The position numbers were made by a program, and so were the translations under genes. Source: CAWGCE01 sp964480915 (GTDB taxonomy: Bacteria > Planctomycetota > Planctomycetia > Pirellulales > Pirellulaceae). Taken from it: a DNA stretch of 7,443 bases. The stretch covers positions 1 to 7,443 of the forward strand of contig CAYZRS010000118.1 of assembly GCA_964480915.1 (NCBI GenBank), given 5' to 3'. Of the stretch, positions 1 through 6,984 are shown piece by piece (the first letter of the stretch is position 1; each line of letters starts with the position of its first letter). Below the pieces are notes generated by a model. It made no database searches. It saw nothing but the letters and a program-made list of their open reading frames with translations, and was not told the DNA's origin.

Positions 1-9
1 CTTGTTTTG

Positions 10-25
10 TGAGCCGACCGGCTCA
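10..25. other. Perfect 6-bp hairpin next to the tRNA fragment
   Basis: TGAGCC (10-15) and GGCTCA (20-25) are perfect inverted copies around GACC. The hairpin sits where the D arm of an intact tRNA would be, but it has neither the length nor the GG of a D arm. No T-run follows on either strand, so it is not an evident terminator. It may belong to the end of whatever lies to the left of the tRNA fragment. Its function is unknown. Confidence 0.35.
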
Positions 26-31
26 TCGCCT

Positions 32-78
32 TTACGTTCGGGACGCAGAGGCCGCTGGTTCAAATCCAGTCAGCCCGA
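32..78 (+). pseudogene. 3' fragment of tRNA-Pro(CGG), probable integration (att) scar
   Basis: The segment reads as the second half of a proline tRNA. It has a 7-nt anticodon loop TTCGGGA (37-43) with anticodon CGG at 39-41, a 3' anticodon strand CGCAG (44-48), a variable region AGGCC (49-53), a T arm GCTGG-TTCAAAT-CCAGT (54-70), a 3' acceptor strand CAGCCCG (71-77) and discriminator A (78). The 5' anticodon strand TTACG (32-36) pairs with one A:C mismatch. The matching 5' acceptor strand CGGGCTG and a normal D arm are absent from 1-31, so this is not an intact gene. CCA is not encoded. Tyrosine integrases commonly use the anticodon loop to the 3' end of tRNA genes as att sites, leaving such fragments at the far junction. 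Alternatives are a decayed tRNA or the 3' exon of an interrupted tRNA whose first half lies outside the window. Confidence 0.7.
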
Positions 79-128
79 CTCTAGAAGTACCGCGAAATCG
101 CTTGCCGAAAACGGCTTCAACAGAAAAC

Positions 129-165
129 ACGCGTCACGGACAATTCCGTGACGCGTTGTTTTTTT
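129..165 (+). terminator. Strong intrinsic terminator, possibly bidirectional
   Basis: A perfect 12-bp stem (ACGCGTCACGGA at 129-140 with its inverse at 145-156) closes a CAAT loop. On the plus strand it is followed by TGTTTTTTT, a classic Rho-independent terminator for the tRNA-side transcript. On the minus strand the hairpin is followed by GTTTTCTG, a shorter T-run, so it could also stop transcription coming from the minus-strand solenoid gene that ends at 309. It lies about 50 bp after the tRNA 3' end, the normal place for a tRNA terminator. Confidence 0.85.
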
Positions 166-308
166 CAATGTGTCAGATGCGATTCGACGAACGTCGAGGT
201 CCAAACATCAACGATCCGAGTCCAAATGCCACCCAAGACATGGTGCCGACGCCTTGCGACTGCCGCGCGTAAGGCCTGCCTCAGCGACACTCATTCTGCT
301 CATGCCGA
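166..308. other. Intergenic, no gene recognised
   Basis: No supported gene was seen. A weak imperfect hairpin (GCCTTGCG at 251-258 against CGCGTAAGGC at 266-275) lies downstream of the minus-strand gene ending at 309, but it has no T-run. The open frame on the plus strand that runs through the tRNA fragment into this region is a by-product of the tRNA sequence. Confidence 0.5.
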
Positions 309-1418
309 TTAGGCCATGAACTCTTCAAAAGCCGAATGCTTCAGGATCGGATCTTCATCATCGCCTATTAATTCATCAAGCCCACCGCCGCCGCTCGCTT
401 TGACGTTCGTGTTATCGATGTTGGTACCGAAGGTAAACGTATCGTTCCCTCCACTTAACGCGACCTTTACGTTTCCTGCGGAGTCATCGTCTGAAGAAAA
501 GTCATCAAGCTCGACCACATCGTCTCCGCTGGCCGCCGCGATCGTCAATTTCTTGGAATCTCCTTCCACGGAGATCGTGTCGTTCCCTTTGGAGGTTGCG
601 ACTTTTGTCGATCCGTATAGTGTTGAAACTTCCAGATCGACGAAGTCATCGCCACTGCCAGTGGCCACAGCGATGTTCTTGAACGAAGAGATGCTAAATT
701 CCATCACATCGTTTCCTGCACCGGTATTCACCTTTGCACCGTATTTCCCGTAGCCATAGCCGCTGATCGTATCGGCCCCGCTGCCGGTCTTGATGTTCAA
801 CTTGCCGGCATACGATTCGACGTCATCAAGGTTGAGCGTATTGTCTCCACTCGATGCGGAAACCGTGATGTTCTTTTTCTTACCCGTCGTCACGAGATCA
901 AGGTCTAGCGTATCGTTGCCGCCTCCAACGACCACTGTCGCACTACCTTCGACAGTGACGCCATGGATGTTGACGATGTCATTCCCGTCACCCGAATCGA
1001 ATTTGAAATTGCCCGTCGTCTCGAAGTAAGAGATTTCGATCGAATCGGCACCTGCCCCTGATTTGAAATCAACGTCCTGGATACCGGCGCCGTAGTCGTC
1101 GACGGTGACCACGTTATTGCCGTCGCCCATGTCGATTTTGACGTCGCCGGTGACTTCAGCTCCCATGAGCTCACTCGCATCGACCGTCGTCCCACCGGAA
1201 CCGACGACCGACACCTCACCTGACGATCCGATCACGACATCAATTTGGTTACCGCTTGAATCCCCGGTAATGACAAGATCTCCGGCTCCTGTAATGACCG
1301 CCGTCACATTCCCAGCCAGCATCTGCCGCTGTTCGAGCGGTTCGATCTCCAGATCGAGCTGCCCATTGCTTTGAAGTGTTTTTGGTTGTCGATTCTTTTT
1401 TGTTTCGCTTCGAGCCAT
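309..1418 (-). CDS. Exported RTX-like repeat protein with planctomycete N-terminal signature
   Basis: A predicted 369-residue extracellular protein. Residues 1-24 are polar and basic (MARSETKKNRQ...). They are followed at 25-36 by IEPLEQRQMLAG, the short motif found near the N-terminus of many planctomycete exported proteins. From about residue 91 to 353 there are roughly twelve imperfect repeats of 20-26 residues with the pattern strand, G-x-G-N/D-D-x-hydrophobic-x-hydrophobic (GGGNDTLDLD, GAGNDVMEF, GSGDDFVDLE, SGGNDTFTFG). This resembles hemolysin-type calcium-binding or parallel beta-solenoid coils, but the nonapeptides are not perfect GGxGxDxUx copies. No enzyme domain or type I secretion tail is visible. 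It ends with an acidic stretch and FEEFMA. The ATG at 1418 is preferred over an in-frame ATG at 1616 because it puts the motif near the N-terminus and has AGG and AGGA 6 and 10 nt upstream. Family and export are well supported; calcium binding and adhesion are inferred. Confidence 0.85.
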   Translation of the reverse strand: MARSETKKNRQPKTLQSNGQLDLEIEPLEQRQMLAGNVTAVITGAGDLVITGDSSGNQIDVVIGSSGEVSVVGSGGTTVDASELMGAEVTGDVKIDMGDGNNVVTVDDYGAGIQDVDFKSGAGADSIEISYFETTGNFKFDSGDGNDIVNIHGVTVEGSATVVVGGGNDTLDLDLVTTGKKKNITVSASSGDNTLNLDDVESYAGKLNIKTGSGADTISGYGYGKYGAKVNTGAGNDVMEFSISSFKNIAVATGSGDDFVDLEVSTLYGSTKVATSKGNDTISVEGDSKKLTIAAASGDDVVELDDFSSDDDSAGNVKVALSGGNDTFTFGTNIDNTNVKASGGGGLDELIGDDEDPILKHSAFEEFMA

Positions 1419-1756
1419 GATAAGCCTGTCCTGAATGGATGCCGGTAGAAGGTGACAATCGCCCGTGTAATCGGGCCCATAACAGGAAAGAAACGGCCAA
1501 CGGCAACGCGTGAGTGGATTTCCCCCGTCAAGAGAAAAAATCTGGGCGACTATCCAAAACCGGATGCCGCAGCCTGAGAGTAACTCCAGTTTTGCGAGAA
1601 GCCGCACAACGACCAATCAAGACGCCGCAGCAAAGGAGATAAACCGCCTAAGCGAACAGCGTATCAACCGGCTTCGCTCGAATGCTCGCACCTGCAATGA
1701 GCCAGGCGAAGATAAACTGAACATCGAATCGGAATGATTGCGGGAGGCAGCTGCAG
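1419..1756. other. Intergenic, presumed promoter and leader of the solenoid gene
   Basis: This is the 338-bp gap between the stop of the large nuclease-like gene and the start of the solenoid gene, both on the minus strand. A small perfect hairpin, GCCCG (1461-1465) with CGGGC (1472-1476), lies in the likely leader about 45 nt upstream of the start codon. I see no convincing -35/-10 pair and no clear intrinsic terminator for the upstream gene. Open frames here are not gene-like. Confidence 0.4.
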
Positions 1757-4700
1757 TTACCCGTTCCGGCTCGATCCGATTGATTCACCCGTCTTCGGTG
1801 AACTTGACACCAACAGTCGAGGCGATTGCCCAAATGGGAGGAAGCTCCACCCTGTTTTGTTCGCGGGGCTGGTTGTTCGCCGCTGGGTGAACCTGTTTGA
1901 GAACGGTTGCTCCACGTCTTTGGTGGGAACCGCCGATCTCAGCGGCGAATTTGATTGCAGCGGCGCCTCAATCGTCCCTTGGGTTAATCGAGCCGATTCG
2001 TTCTGCCGATCTTCATGTTCAACGCCAGCCGCCCCGGTGAACTGACTCAATTCCCGTAACACTCTGTCCGACGATTGAAACTTGTTGCTATTCCAAACGA
2101 CAAAATCGACTCCGTTGGTTACGCCATCGGCATTGAAATCACCGCGGCACCATGCATTCGTCGTCTGAAATTTGTTTGTGTTCCAGATGATGAAATCGGC
2201 TCCGTTGACGGCGCCGCTGAGGTCGGCATCGCCAGGAAGGTAAGCTCGCCCGGGGCCGAGATTAAATTCGCCAGCTTCTAACAACCAAGCATCAAGATCG
2301 GCAGCGTCAATGAAACCATCACCGGTTAAATCGAAACTGAGGTCGGACGAAGCGAAAGCGATTTCCGCAACCAGCGTGTCGATATCGGTGCAATCGTAAT
2401 CACCATCGTTGTCAAAATCGCCGTCAGCGAGTGCACTGTCATTGTCTTCAATCGCAACCGTGGTCGTTCCGACAATCAATACGTCAAAAACGGGGTCCGT
2501 GCTGCTTGTCGAATACACGATCGAAGACGAATGGCCGCCTTCGGTAATTGCGTCATCCACAGCCGTCACAGCAACCAATTGCGACGTGGCCGCGTTGGCC
2601 GGTGTGAATGTCAGCGTCACGGGACTTCCCGGGCCCATGCCAAAATCGATTTGCGAGTTCGTCGGGGCCAGCGTCACCTCCACATTAGCCGTCGGCAATC
2701 CGGCGAGTACTATCTGCAGCGAGTCGCCGGGGCCACCTTCGGTGACCATTGTCGATCCGCCCGATTCGGTCACCACGATCTCGGCTATCGGGCAATCTAC
2801 AAAACCGGGTGAGCCCACATCTTCTGCCGAAAATGGCAATGTCGGGGTCACCGCGTTGTCGCTCCCCAGAACCGACTTCGCCCAGCTCACACCGAGATTA
2901 TTATCGGATGCTGTGTCCAACAAGCGAATACTGGCACCGTCCGGGTTGTCGCCGGGCCAATCGCCCGAGTCGTCCCAATTGACCGAATCTTGTGATTGGC
3001 CGCTGTTATCCAGCAACTGCAGAATCTCGTCACTCGGTGTGGGACTATTCGACAAGCTTCCCCAAGGAATGCCAACGACCAAAGACGCCGCCGGCACTGA
3101 CCAACTGCTGCGAAATTCTGCCTCAGTCGTGAACTGGCTGTCGAAGAACACCGCGACTTGATTTATGTCGAGCAGCGTTCCGACCGGGAAGGCGCCCCAA
3201 TCGGTACTGTCTTCGTCGTCGAAACTCCAACCATCCAACTGGATCGGTACGTTCCCTTTGTTCACAACCTCAATCCACTCCGCGACACCGGGGCTCGTCT
3301 CATCCGAATCTGGGTTGTACATGATCTCAGAAATGACAACGTTCGTTTCTGGTGCCGATTCGTTGTCGGCGATATTTGCCACGACATTTCCGATCGCAAT
3401 ACCATCGTAGGCCGGGTCGCTGCTGCTCGACGTGTGGGCGATCAGCGAAGTATGCGGCCCTTCAATCGCCGAATCATCGACTGCCATGACAACGATCGTT
3501 TGCGGAACGATCGCATTCGTCGGCGTGAATATTCGTTGAATCGCGATCCCAGGACCTGCTCCCAAATCCAATTGCCCATCGGGAGCAACGGTGATGGTGA
3601 CATTATCATCTGGAAAGCTGGCGAGCGCAATCGTATACGAATCGACCAAACCGCCCTCTTCAACGTCGGTACGCCCTCCACTCTGCACGACGACGATGCC
3701 TGTCGCGGGCTGTGCGTTGAATGCTCCGGGCGTAGGTGTCTGTGCCTGAAAGCTGGTTGTAACTCTTGGCAACCCGCCGTCGGGCACACGAGCGTTCGAA
3801 TCAAAGATCTGGTTATTGTTTTCATCTTCGTTGATCTGTGGTTGGCCAGCTAACAGCAGGCCAAGCAATTCGACATCGTCGCCATCGTCCGTGTCGTAGA
3901 CGACCGCATCGAGTAAATCGGCCGTCGTAATCGCGGTACCATTGGGAAAATCACTCGCATCGGCCGCATACAGTGCCACCGCATCCGCACCGTTTTGTAG
4001 TCGGTTGTCGTTGAAGACGATATTCGGACTAGGGACAAGCTGGCTGTTTCCCAGCAAGAAGAAGCCATCCGAGTCGGTAGAGAAACCATCAAGATCGTAC
4101 GATGAATACGATTCGTCGTTTGCGCCGTTGTAAAATACGACGGTCAGCCCGGCAAGCGATGAATTCCCGATGCCCCCATCAAACAGTTCGACGAACTCGA
4201 GCCGGTCGACTCCTTCCGTATCCGCATCCACTTCATTGATGACAATCGTGGGCGCTTCGTCATCCAGTACCGTGACGTTCACATCGTCCAACAATAGATT
4301 GTCATAGTCGGGATCGTTACTCACCGAAGCGTGCGTAATCAGCGAGCTGTGAGTCCCTTCCGCGATGAGGTCATCGTTCGCACTGACGATCACCGATTGT
4401 CCGGTGAATGCATTTGACGGAGTAAACACCAACGAGATCGAAGTCCCTGGTCCTGCTCCCAGATCGGTTTGGACATCCGGCATAACCGTCACGGTAACAT
4501 CACTGACCGGAGTCGACGTCAACGAAACGGTGTAGGTATCGATCGCACCACCTTCGGCCACCACGGTGCCAGAACCCGATTCGGAAATAGTAATCCCGGC
4601 GGTCGTTCCGAGGATTTCGTAGTCAGCCACAACCGGCAAGTGGTCACTCGCAACCGCCAACGCATCGAGTACGGCGACCGCAGCGCCGGTCCCCGATGTG

Positions 4701-5557
4701 ATCGAACCGTTCAGTGAGTGCGTACCGTTGTTACCAAAAGCGCGGTACGAACCAGAGACGTAATCGATTCCGACACCGTCCATGAGCTCGCCGGTAATCA
4801 GCTGAAAATCAAAGCGGTCGTCCATCCCGCCGCCACCCAAAGCCGGATCGGCTGGGTTCTGCGTGTGAACGCTGCGAAATGCATTATCGTTGTGCCAGTC
4901 GCCGGGCGTGCTGATCGGGTCGTGCAATTGGCCGGGGCCGTCTGCGAGAAAGCTAACGTAAGACGATTCGCTACTGGACTGGATGTTGAAGTCACCGGCC
5001 AAGATGACTTGGGCGCCGATCCCCAAACTATCGATGTCGGCACGAAGCAGGCTGGCTTCGGCGGCTCGAATCGACTGGTCACCCGCCGTCGGCCCGGCTT
5101 TGAGGTGAGTCGAGTACATGTAAAAATCGGCATCACCGGTCGTACCGACGGGACGAAATAGACCGCGGATCGTCGTATGCGTGAGTCCAGCGTCTAGCTG
5201 TTGAGCGTCCAACAGACTAAGCGTGTTCGTGTTGTAGACGAATCCGGTCGAGTCACCGCCACCGTCGAGCGTGCTGACCGAGAAATCAAAATCGACGCTC
5301 GGATACAATCCCTCAAGGATCGTCTCGATGCGCCCAATCGAATCGCCGCCAGACCCAGGAACATCGGTCTCTTGCAAAGCGAGTAGATCAATCGGCAGCG
5401 AGTTGCCTTGCACCGATTCGTCACCGATCGCGCCAAGAATCATCGCGTAGTCCGCGTCACCGACGGGATCGTCAGGGTTATTGGCAGTGTTCCAGGAAGC
5501 AATCCGCATCGCCGTCAAAAGATCACGACGTTCAAGTGGTTCGAAGTGAAGCTTCAA
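1757..5557 (-). CDS. Large modular exported protein: EEP-family nuclease/phosphodiesterase, Calx-beta, lamin-tail and dockerin-like domains
   Basis: A predicted 1266-residue secreted protein. The signature MKLHFEPLERRDLLTA is followed at about 17-314 by an endonuclease/exonuclease/phosphatase domain. Its expected motifs are all visible: RIASWN (18-23), LQE with metal-binding Glu63, STHLK (His151), LAGDFN (Asp189, Asn191), MDDRFDF (245-251) and SDHLP (Asp305, His306). Calx-beta-like repeats lie at about 321-436, 619-736 and 925-1040. Lamin-tail-like domains lie between them at 437-614 (IVINEV...EFVELF) and 738-921 (VVISEI...EWIEVVN). Four dockerin-type calcium loops lie at 1044-1161, followed by an unassigned Ser/Arg/Pro-rich tail of about 105 residues. 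TTG at 5557 is chosen because AAGGA lies 7 nt upstream and the signature then forms the N-terminus. The frame stays open to an ATG at 5794, with no ATG, GTG or TTG between 5779 and 5557. The likely substrate is extracellular DNA or another phosphodiester, by family inference only; sphingomyelinase- or inositol-phosphatase-type activity is possible. Confidence 0.88.
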   Translation of the reverse strand: MKLHFEPLERRDLLTAMRIASWNTANNPDDPVGDADYAMILGAIGDESVQGNSLPIDLLALQETDVPGSGGDSIGRIETILEGLYPSVDFDFSVSTLDGGGDSTGFVYNTNTLSLLDAQQLDAGLTHTTIRGLFRPVGTTGDADFYMYSTHLKAGPTAGDQSIRAAEASLLRADIDSLGIGAQVILAGDFNIQSSSESSYVSFLADGPGQLHDPISTPGDWHNDNAFRSVHTQNPADPALGGGGMDDRFDFQLITGELMDGVGIDYVSGSYRAFGNNGTHSLNGSITSGTGAAVAVLDALAVASDHLPVVADYEILGTTAGITISESGSGTVVAEGGAIDTYTVSLTSTPVSDVTVTVMPDVQTDLGAGPGTSISLVFTPSNAFTGQSVIVSANDDLIAEGTHSSLITHASVSNDPDYDNLLLDDVNVTVLDDEAPTIVINEVDADTEGVDRLEFVELFDGGIGNSSLAGLTVVFYNGANDESYSSYDLDGFSTDSDGFFLLGNSQLVPSPNIVFNDNRLQNGADAVALYAADASDFPNGTAITTADLLDAVVYDTDDGDDVELLGLLLAGQPQINEDENNNQIFDSNARVPDGGLPRVTTSFQAQTPTPGAFNAQPATGIVVVQSGGRTDVEEGGLVDSYTIALASFPDDNVTITVAPDGQLDLGAGPGIAIQRIFTPTNAIVPQTIVVMAVDDSAIEGPHTSLIAHTSSSSDPAYDGIAIGNVVANIADNESAPETNVVISEIMYNPDSDETSPGVAEWIEVVNKGNVPIQLDGWSFDDEDSTDWGAFPVGTLLDINQVAVFFDSQFTTEAEFRSSWSVPAASLVVGIPWGSLSNSPTPSDEILQLLDNSGQSQDSVNWDDSGDWPGDNPDGASIRLLDTASDNNLGVSWAKSVLGSDNAVTPTLPFSAEDVGSPGFVDCPIAEIVVTESGGSTMVTEGGPGDSLQIVLAGLPTANVEVTLAPTNSQIDFGMGPGSPVTLTFTPANAATSQLVAVTAVDDAITEGGHSSSIVYSTSSTDPVFDVLIVGTTTVAIEDNDSALADGDFDNDGDYDCTDIDTLVAEIAFASSDLSFDLTGDGFIDAADLDAWLLEAGEFNLGPGRAYLPGDADLSGAVNGADFIIWNTNKFQTTNAWCRGDFNADGVTNGVDFVVWNSNKFQSSDRVLRELSQFTGAAGVEHEDRQNESARLTQGTIEAPLQSNSPLRSAVPTKDVEQPFSNRFTQRRTTSPANKTGWSFLPFGQSPRLLVSSSPKTGESIGSSRNG

Positions 5558-5850
5558 CGATGTATCCTTACAAAGAGAAAAAAGAGGCAGCGCGGTCAGG
5601 AGAAAAAGAAACGAAAGTTTGTCGGTGGGAATGCGGCAGGAGTGCGATTGAATATGGCCTCTTCGCTTTCCTTTATAGACCCTCGCTCGAAATCCATCTC
5701 CATTTATGTGTCGAGTGCCACGAGAATGGGACAGACATTGCGATTCTAACGCTGTTGGCAGGTTGTTCCCCCAGGGCATCTGCCCCGACGTCATTCTACT
5801 CGGGAGTGTGGCCGAAATTAAGAAGAATTCTCGAGGATACGGGCAGCGAT
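5558..5850. other. Intergenic, presumed leader and promoter of the large nuclease-like gene
   Basis: If the TTG start is right, this 293-bp gap holds the promoter and leader of the large gene and the 3' end of the lipoprotein transcript. On the minus strand a weak candidate promoter is TTAATT, 17 nt, TAGAAT (about 5820 down to 5781), with no other support. A long pyrimidine-rich tract (minus strand, about 5625 to 5575) precedes the ribosome binding site. No clear intrinsic terminator was seen for the lipoprotein gene. Confidence 0.35.
5565..5569 (-). promoter_or_regulatory. Ribosome binding site that favours a TTG start
   Basis: AAGGA on the minus strand lies 7 nt before a TTG codon at 5557. 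The longer in-frame candidates at 5794 and 5779 (ATG) would place 79 or 74 extra residues before the planctomycete motif. The pyrimidine-rich stretch just upstream translates as a hydrophobic run only by virtue of its T/C content. Confidence 0.6.
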
Positions 5851-6666
5851 CTACTGCTCCAGATCTTCGAAATAGACGGCATCTTGAACTTGGCTGGCCT
5901 GTTTACGACCAACCGCGTGTCCAATGATCCCACCGACCAGCTTGATGGCCGTGTCGCCCTGAGGAACGAATTCGCCCACGGTTCCACCGATGGAATAACC
6001 ATACCGCGGGTAAAGCGACTGATAGGCTTCGCGTTGTCGTTCCGCACCCTGCGTCGCGACCGTATAAGCGATGACGTCGTCGGTCGCTTTGGTCTCATGC
6101 ACTAAGCCGATGATGGGAAATTCTTGACCGAAGGCATACCAACCTGGATTGGACCGATTGCGCAGGTCTTTTTCATAGGCCACTTCGACCATGCCGAGCG
6201 GCGCAATATCGGAATAGACACTCAGCGTATCGGTATAGGGATTGTATTTGTCACCACCAAACAGGCGTCCGGGGAACAGCGTATACGCAAGCGTATGCAC
6301 CGTCCCTAGTGTGCAACGGGCGAGCATAGGAATCTTCTGATTCTGCCCCAGCCGTTTCCATTCTTCGATCGGTGCGTACTGATTGATCCGAACCTTGCTC
6401 GTGATGCCATTGTTCGAAACGTATTCGCGAAGTTGAGCTTCGGTGCTGTAGGAGATGCAGTGGTTGTCGACTCGACGGTCCCACATCATCAATTTTTGAG
6501 GAACCGAGAGCACGTTGCCTGCCAAGTCGACTAGCTCGTTCTCACAACCTCGTTCGAATTGAGCATCGTTTTGGAGTGTGCTCCCTTGGTACATCGGCGT
6601 GCTAGCGCAGCCCGTGAGAACCGCAAGCAGCAAAGCAAACAACAGATAGCGAGTGTCACGAACCAT
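5851..6666 (-). CDS. Putative lipoprotein of unknown function
   Basis: A 271-residue protein with a clear lipoprotein signal peptide: MVRDTR, a hydrophobic core (YLLFALLLAVLTG), and lipobox LTGC with the modified Cys at residue 20. It should therefore be anchored to a membrane. The mature part is soluble-looking, with additional Cys at 41, 70 and 118 and conserved-looking blocks YNPYTDTLSVYSD (141-153), VEVAYEKD (160-167), HETKATDDVIAYT (190-202) and YPRYGYSIGG (219-228). A glycine-rich segment VGGIIGHAVG (244-253) lies near the C-terminus. I do not recognise a named family. The blocks have the spacing of a gluzincin-like fold, but no HExxH is present, so peptidase activity is not supported. 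The ATG at 6666 has GGAG 6 nt upstream. The next gene starts about 290 nt downstream on the same strand, so co-transcription is uncertain. Confidence 0.85.
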   Translation of the reverse strand: MVRDTRYLLFALLLAVLTGCASTPMYQGSTLQNDAQFERGCENELVDLAGNVLSVPQKLMMWDRRVDNHCISYSTEAQLREYVSNNGITSKVRINQYAPIEEWKRLGQNQKIPMLARCTLGTVHTLAYTLFPGRLFGGDKYNPYTDTLSVYSDIAPLGMVEVAYEKDLRNRSNPGWYAFGQEFPIIGLVHETKATDDVIAYTVATQGAERQREAYQSLYPRYGYSIGGTVGEFVPQGDTAIKLVGGIIGHAVGRKQASQVQDAVYFEDLEQ

Positions 6667-6984
6667 CCTTGGCTCCGATTCACTAGGTCCTTGGGCCCAT
6701 TAACAGCACGACTCATGATTCGATCGAAACAGATCGATCTTGGCTGCCAAATTCACAAAATTCCTGCTGATGAGTTACTCGCGTGCTACCAATGAGTCAA
6801 CGTCAACGACACATTGGGGGCACTAGCTTTCGCAACCTCGACCAGCTCGCCGGTGCGCGCCTAAATCAGGCACCCGCACGCGATTTGTGCGCTGCGATTC
6901 AGGAAGACGACACCTATTCAGCAACGCCAGCTATGCGTGCTTGGACTGGCATCGCTAGCGATCGTCGCGGTTCTGTGGCACCGT
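6667..6984. other. Intergenic, with dyad symmetries and no supported gene
   Basis: This 318-bp gap lies between the small Cys/His-rich gene and the lipoprotein gene. It contains a 6-bp inverted repeat TCGATC-GAAACA-GATCGA (6720-6737) about 55 bp upstream of the lipoprotein start, and a perfect 12-bp palindrome ATCGCTAGCGAT (6951-6962). The open frames in it give compositions that do not look like proteins, apart from one short hydrophobic stretch on the plus strand (from about 6937), which I do not call. Confidence 0.4.
6673..6676 (-). promoter_or_regulatory. Ribosome binding site of the lipoprotein gene
   Basis: GGAG on the minus strand lies 6 nt before the ATG at 6666. This supports that start, which also begins directly with a lipoprotein signal peptide. 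Confidence 0.6.

Noticed and set aside
9..272. 87-residue plus-strand open frame at the left end
   Set aside because: It reads through the tRNA fragment and the terminator hairpin. The GSNPVSPT segment is the usual translation of a tRNA T arm, and the rest has no protein-like features.
1419..1616. N-terminal extension of the solenoid protein to the ATG at 1616
   Set aside because: It would put 66 Cys/Trp-containing residues before the polar MARSETKKN start and move the sorting motif to about residue 92. The ATG at 1418 has acceptable ribosome-site spacing and the expected motif position.
2409..3161. 250-residue plus-strand frame antisense to the large gene
   Set aside because: It is Ser/Thr/Pro-rich with no domain, and is explained as the shadow of the Asp/Gly/Val-rich Calx-beta and lamin-tail coding sequence, whose minus-strand protein is clearly real.
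3158..3853. 231-residue plus-strand frame antisense to the large gene
   Set aside because: It is Arg/Asp-rich with no recognisable motif and lies entirely inside the well-supported minus-strand gene.
5536..6105. 189-residue plus-strand frame bridging the leader of the large gene and the lipoprotein gene
   Set aside because: It overlaps the conserved-looking C-terminal half of the lipoprotein gene antisense and has no coherent composition or ribosome site.
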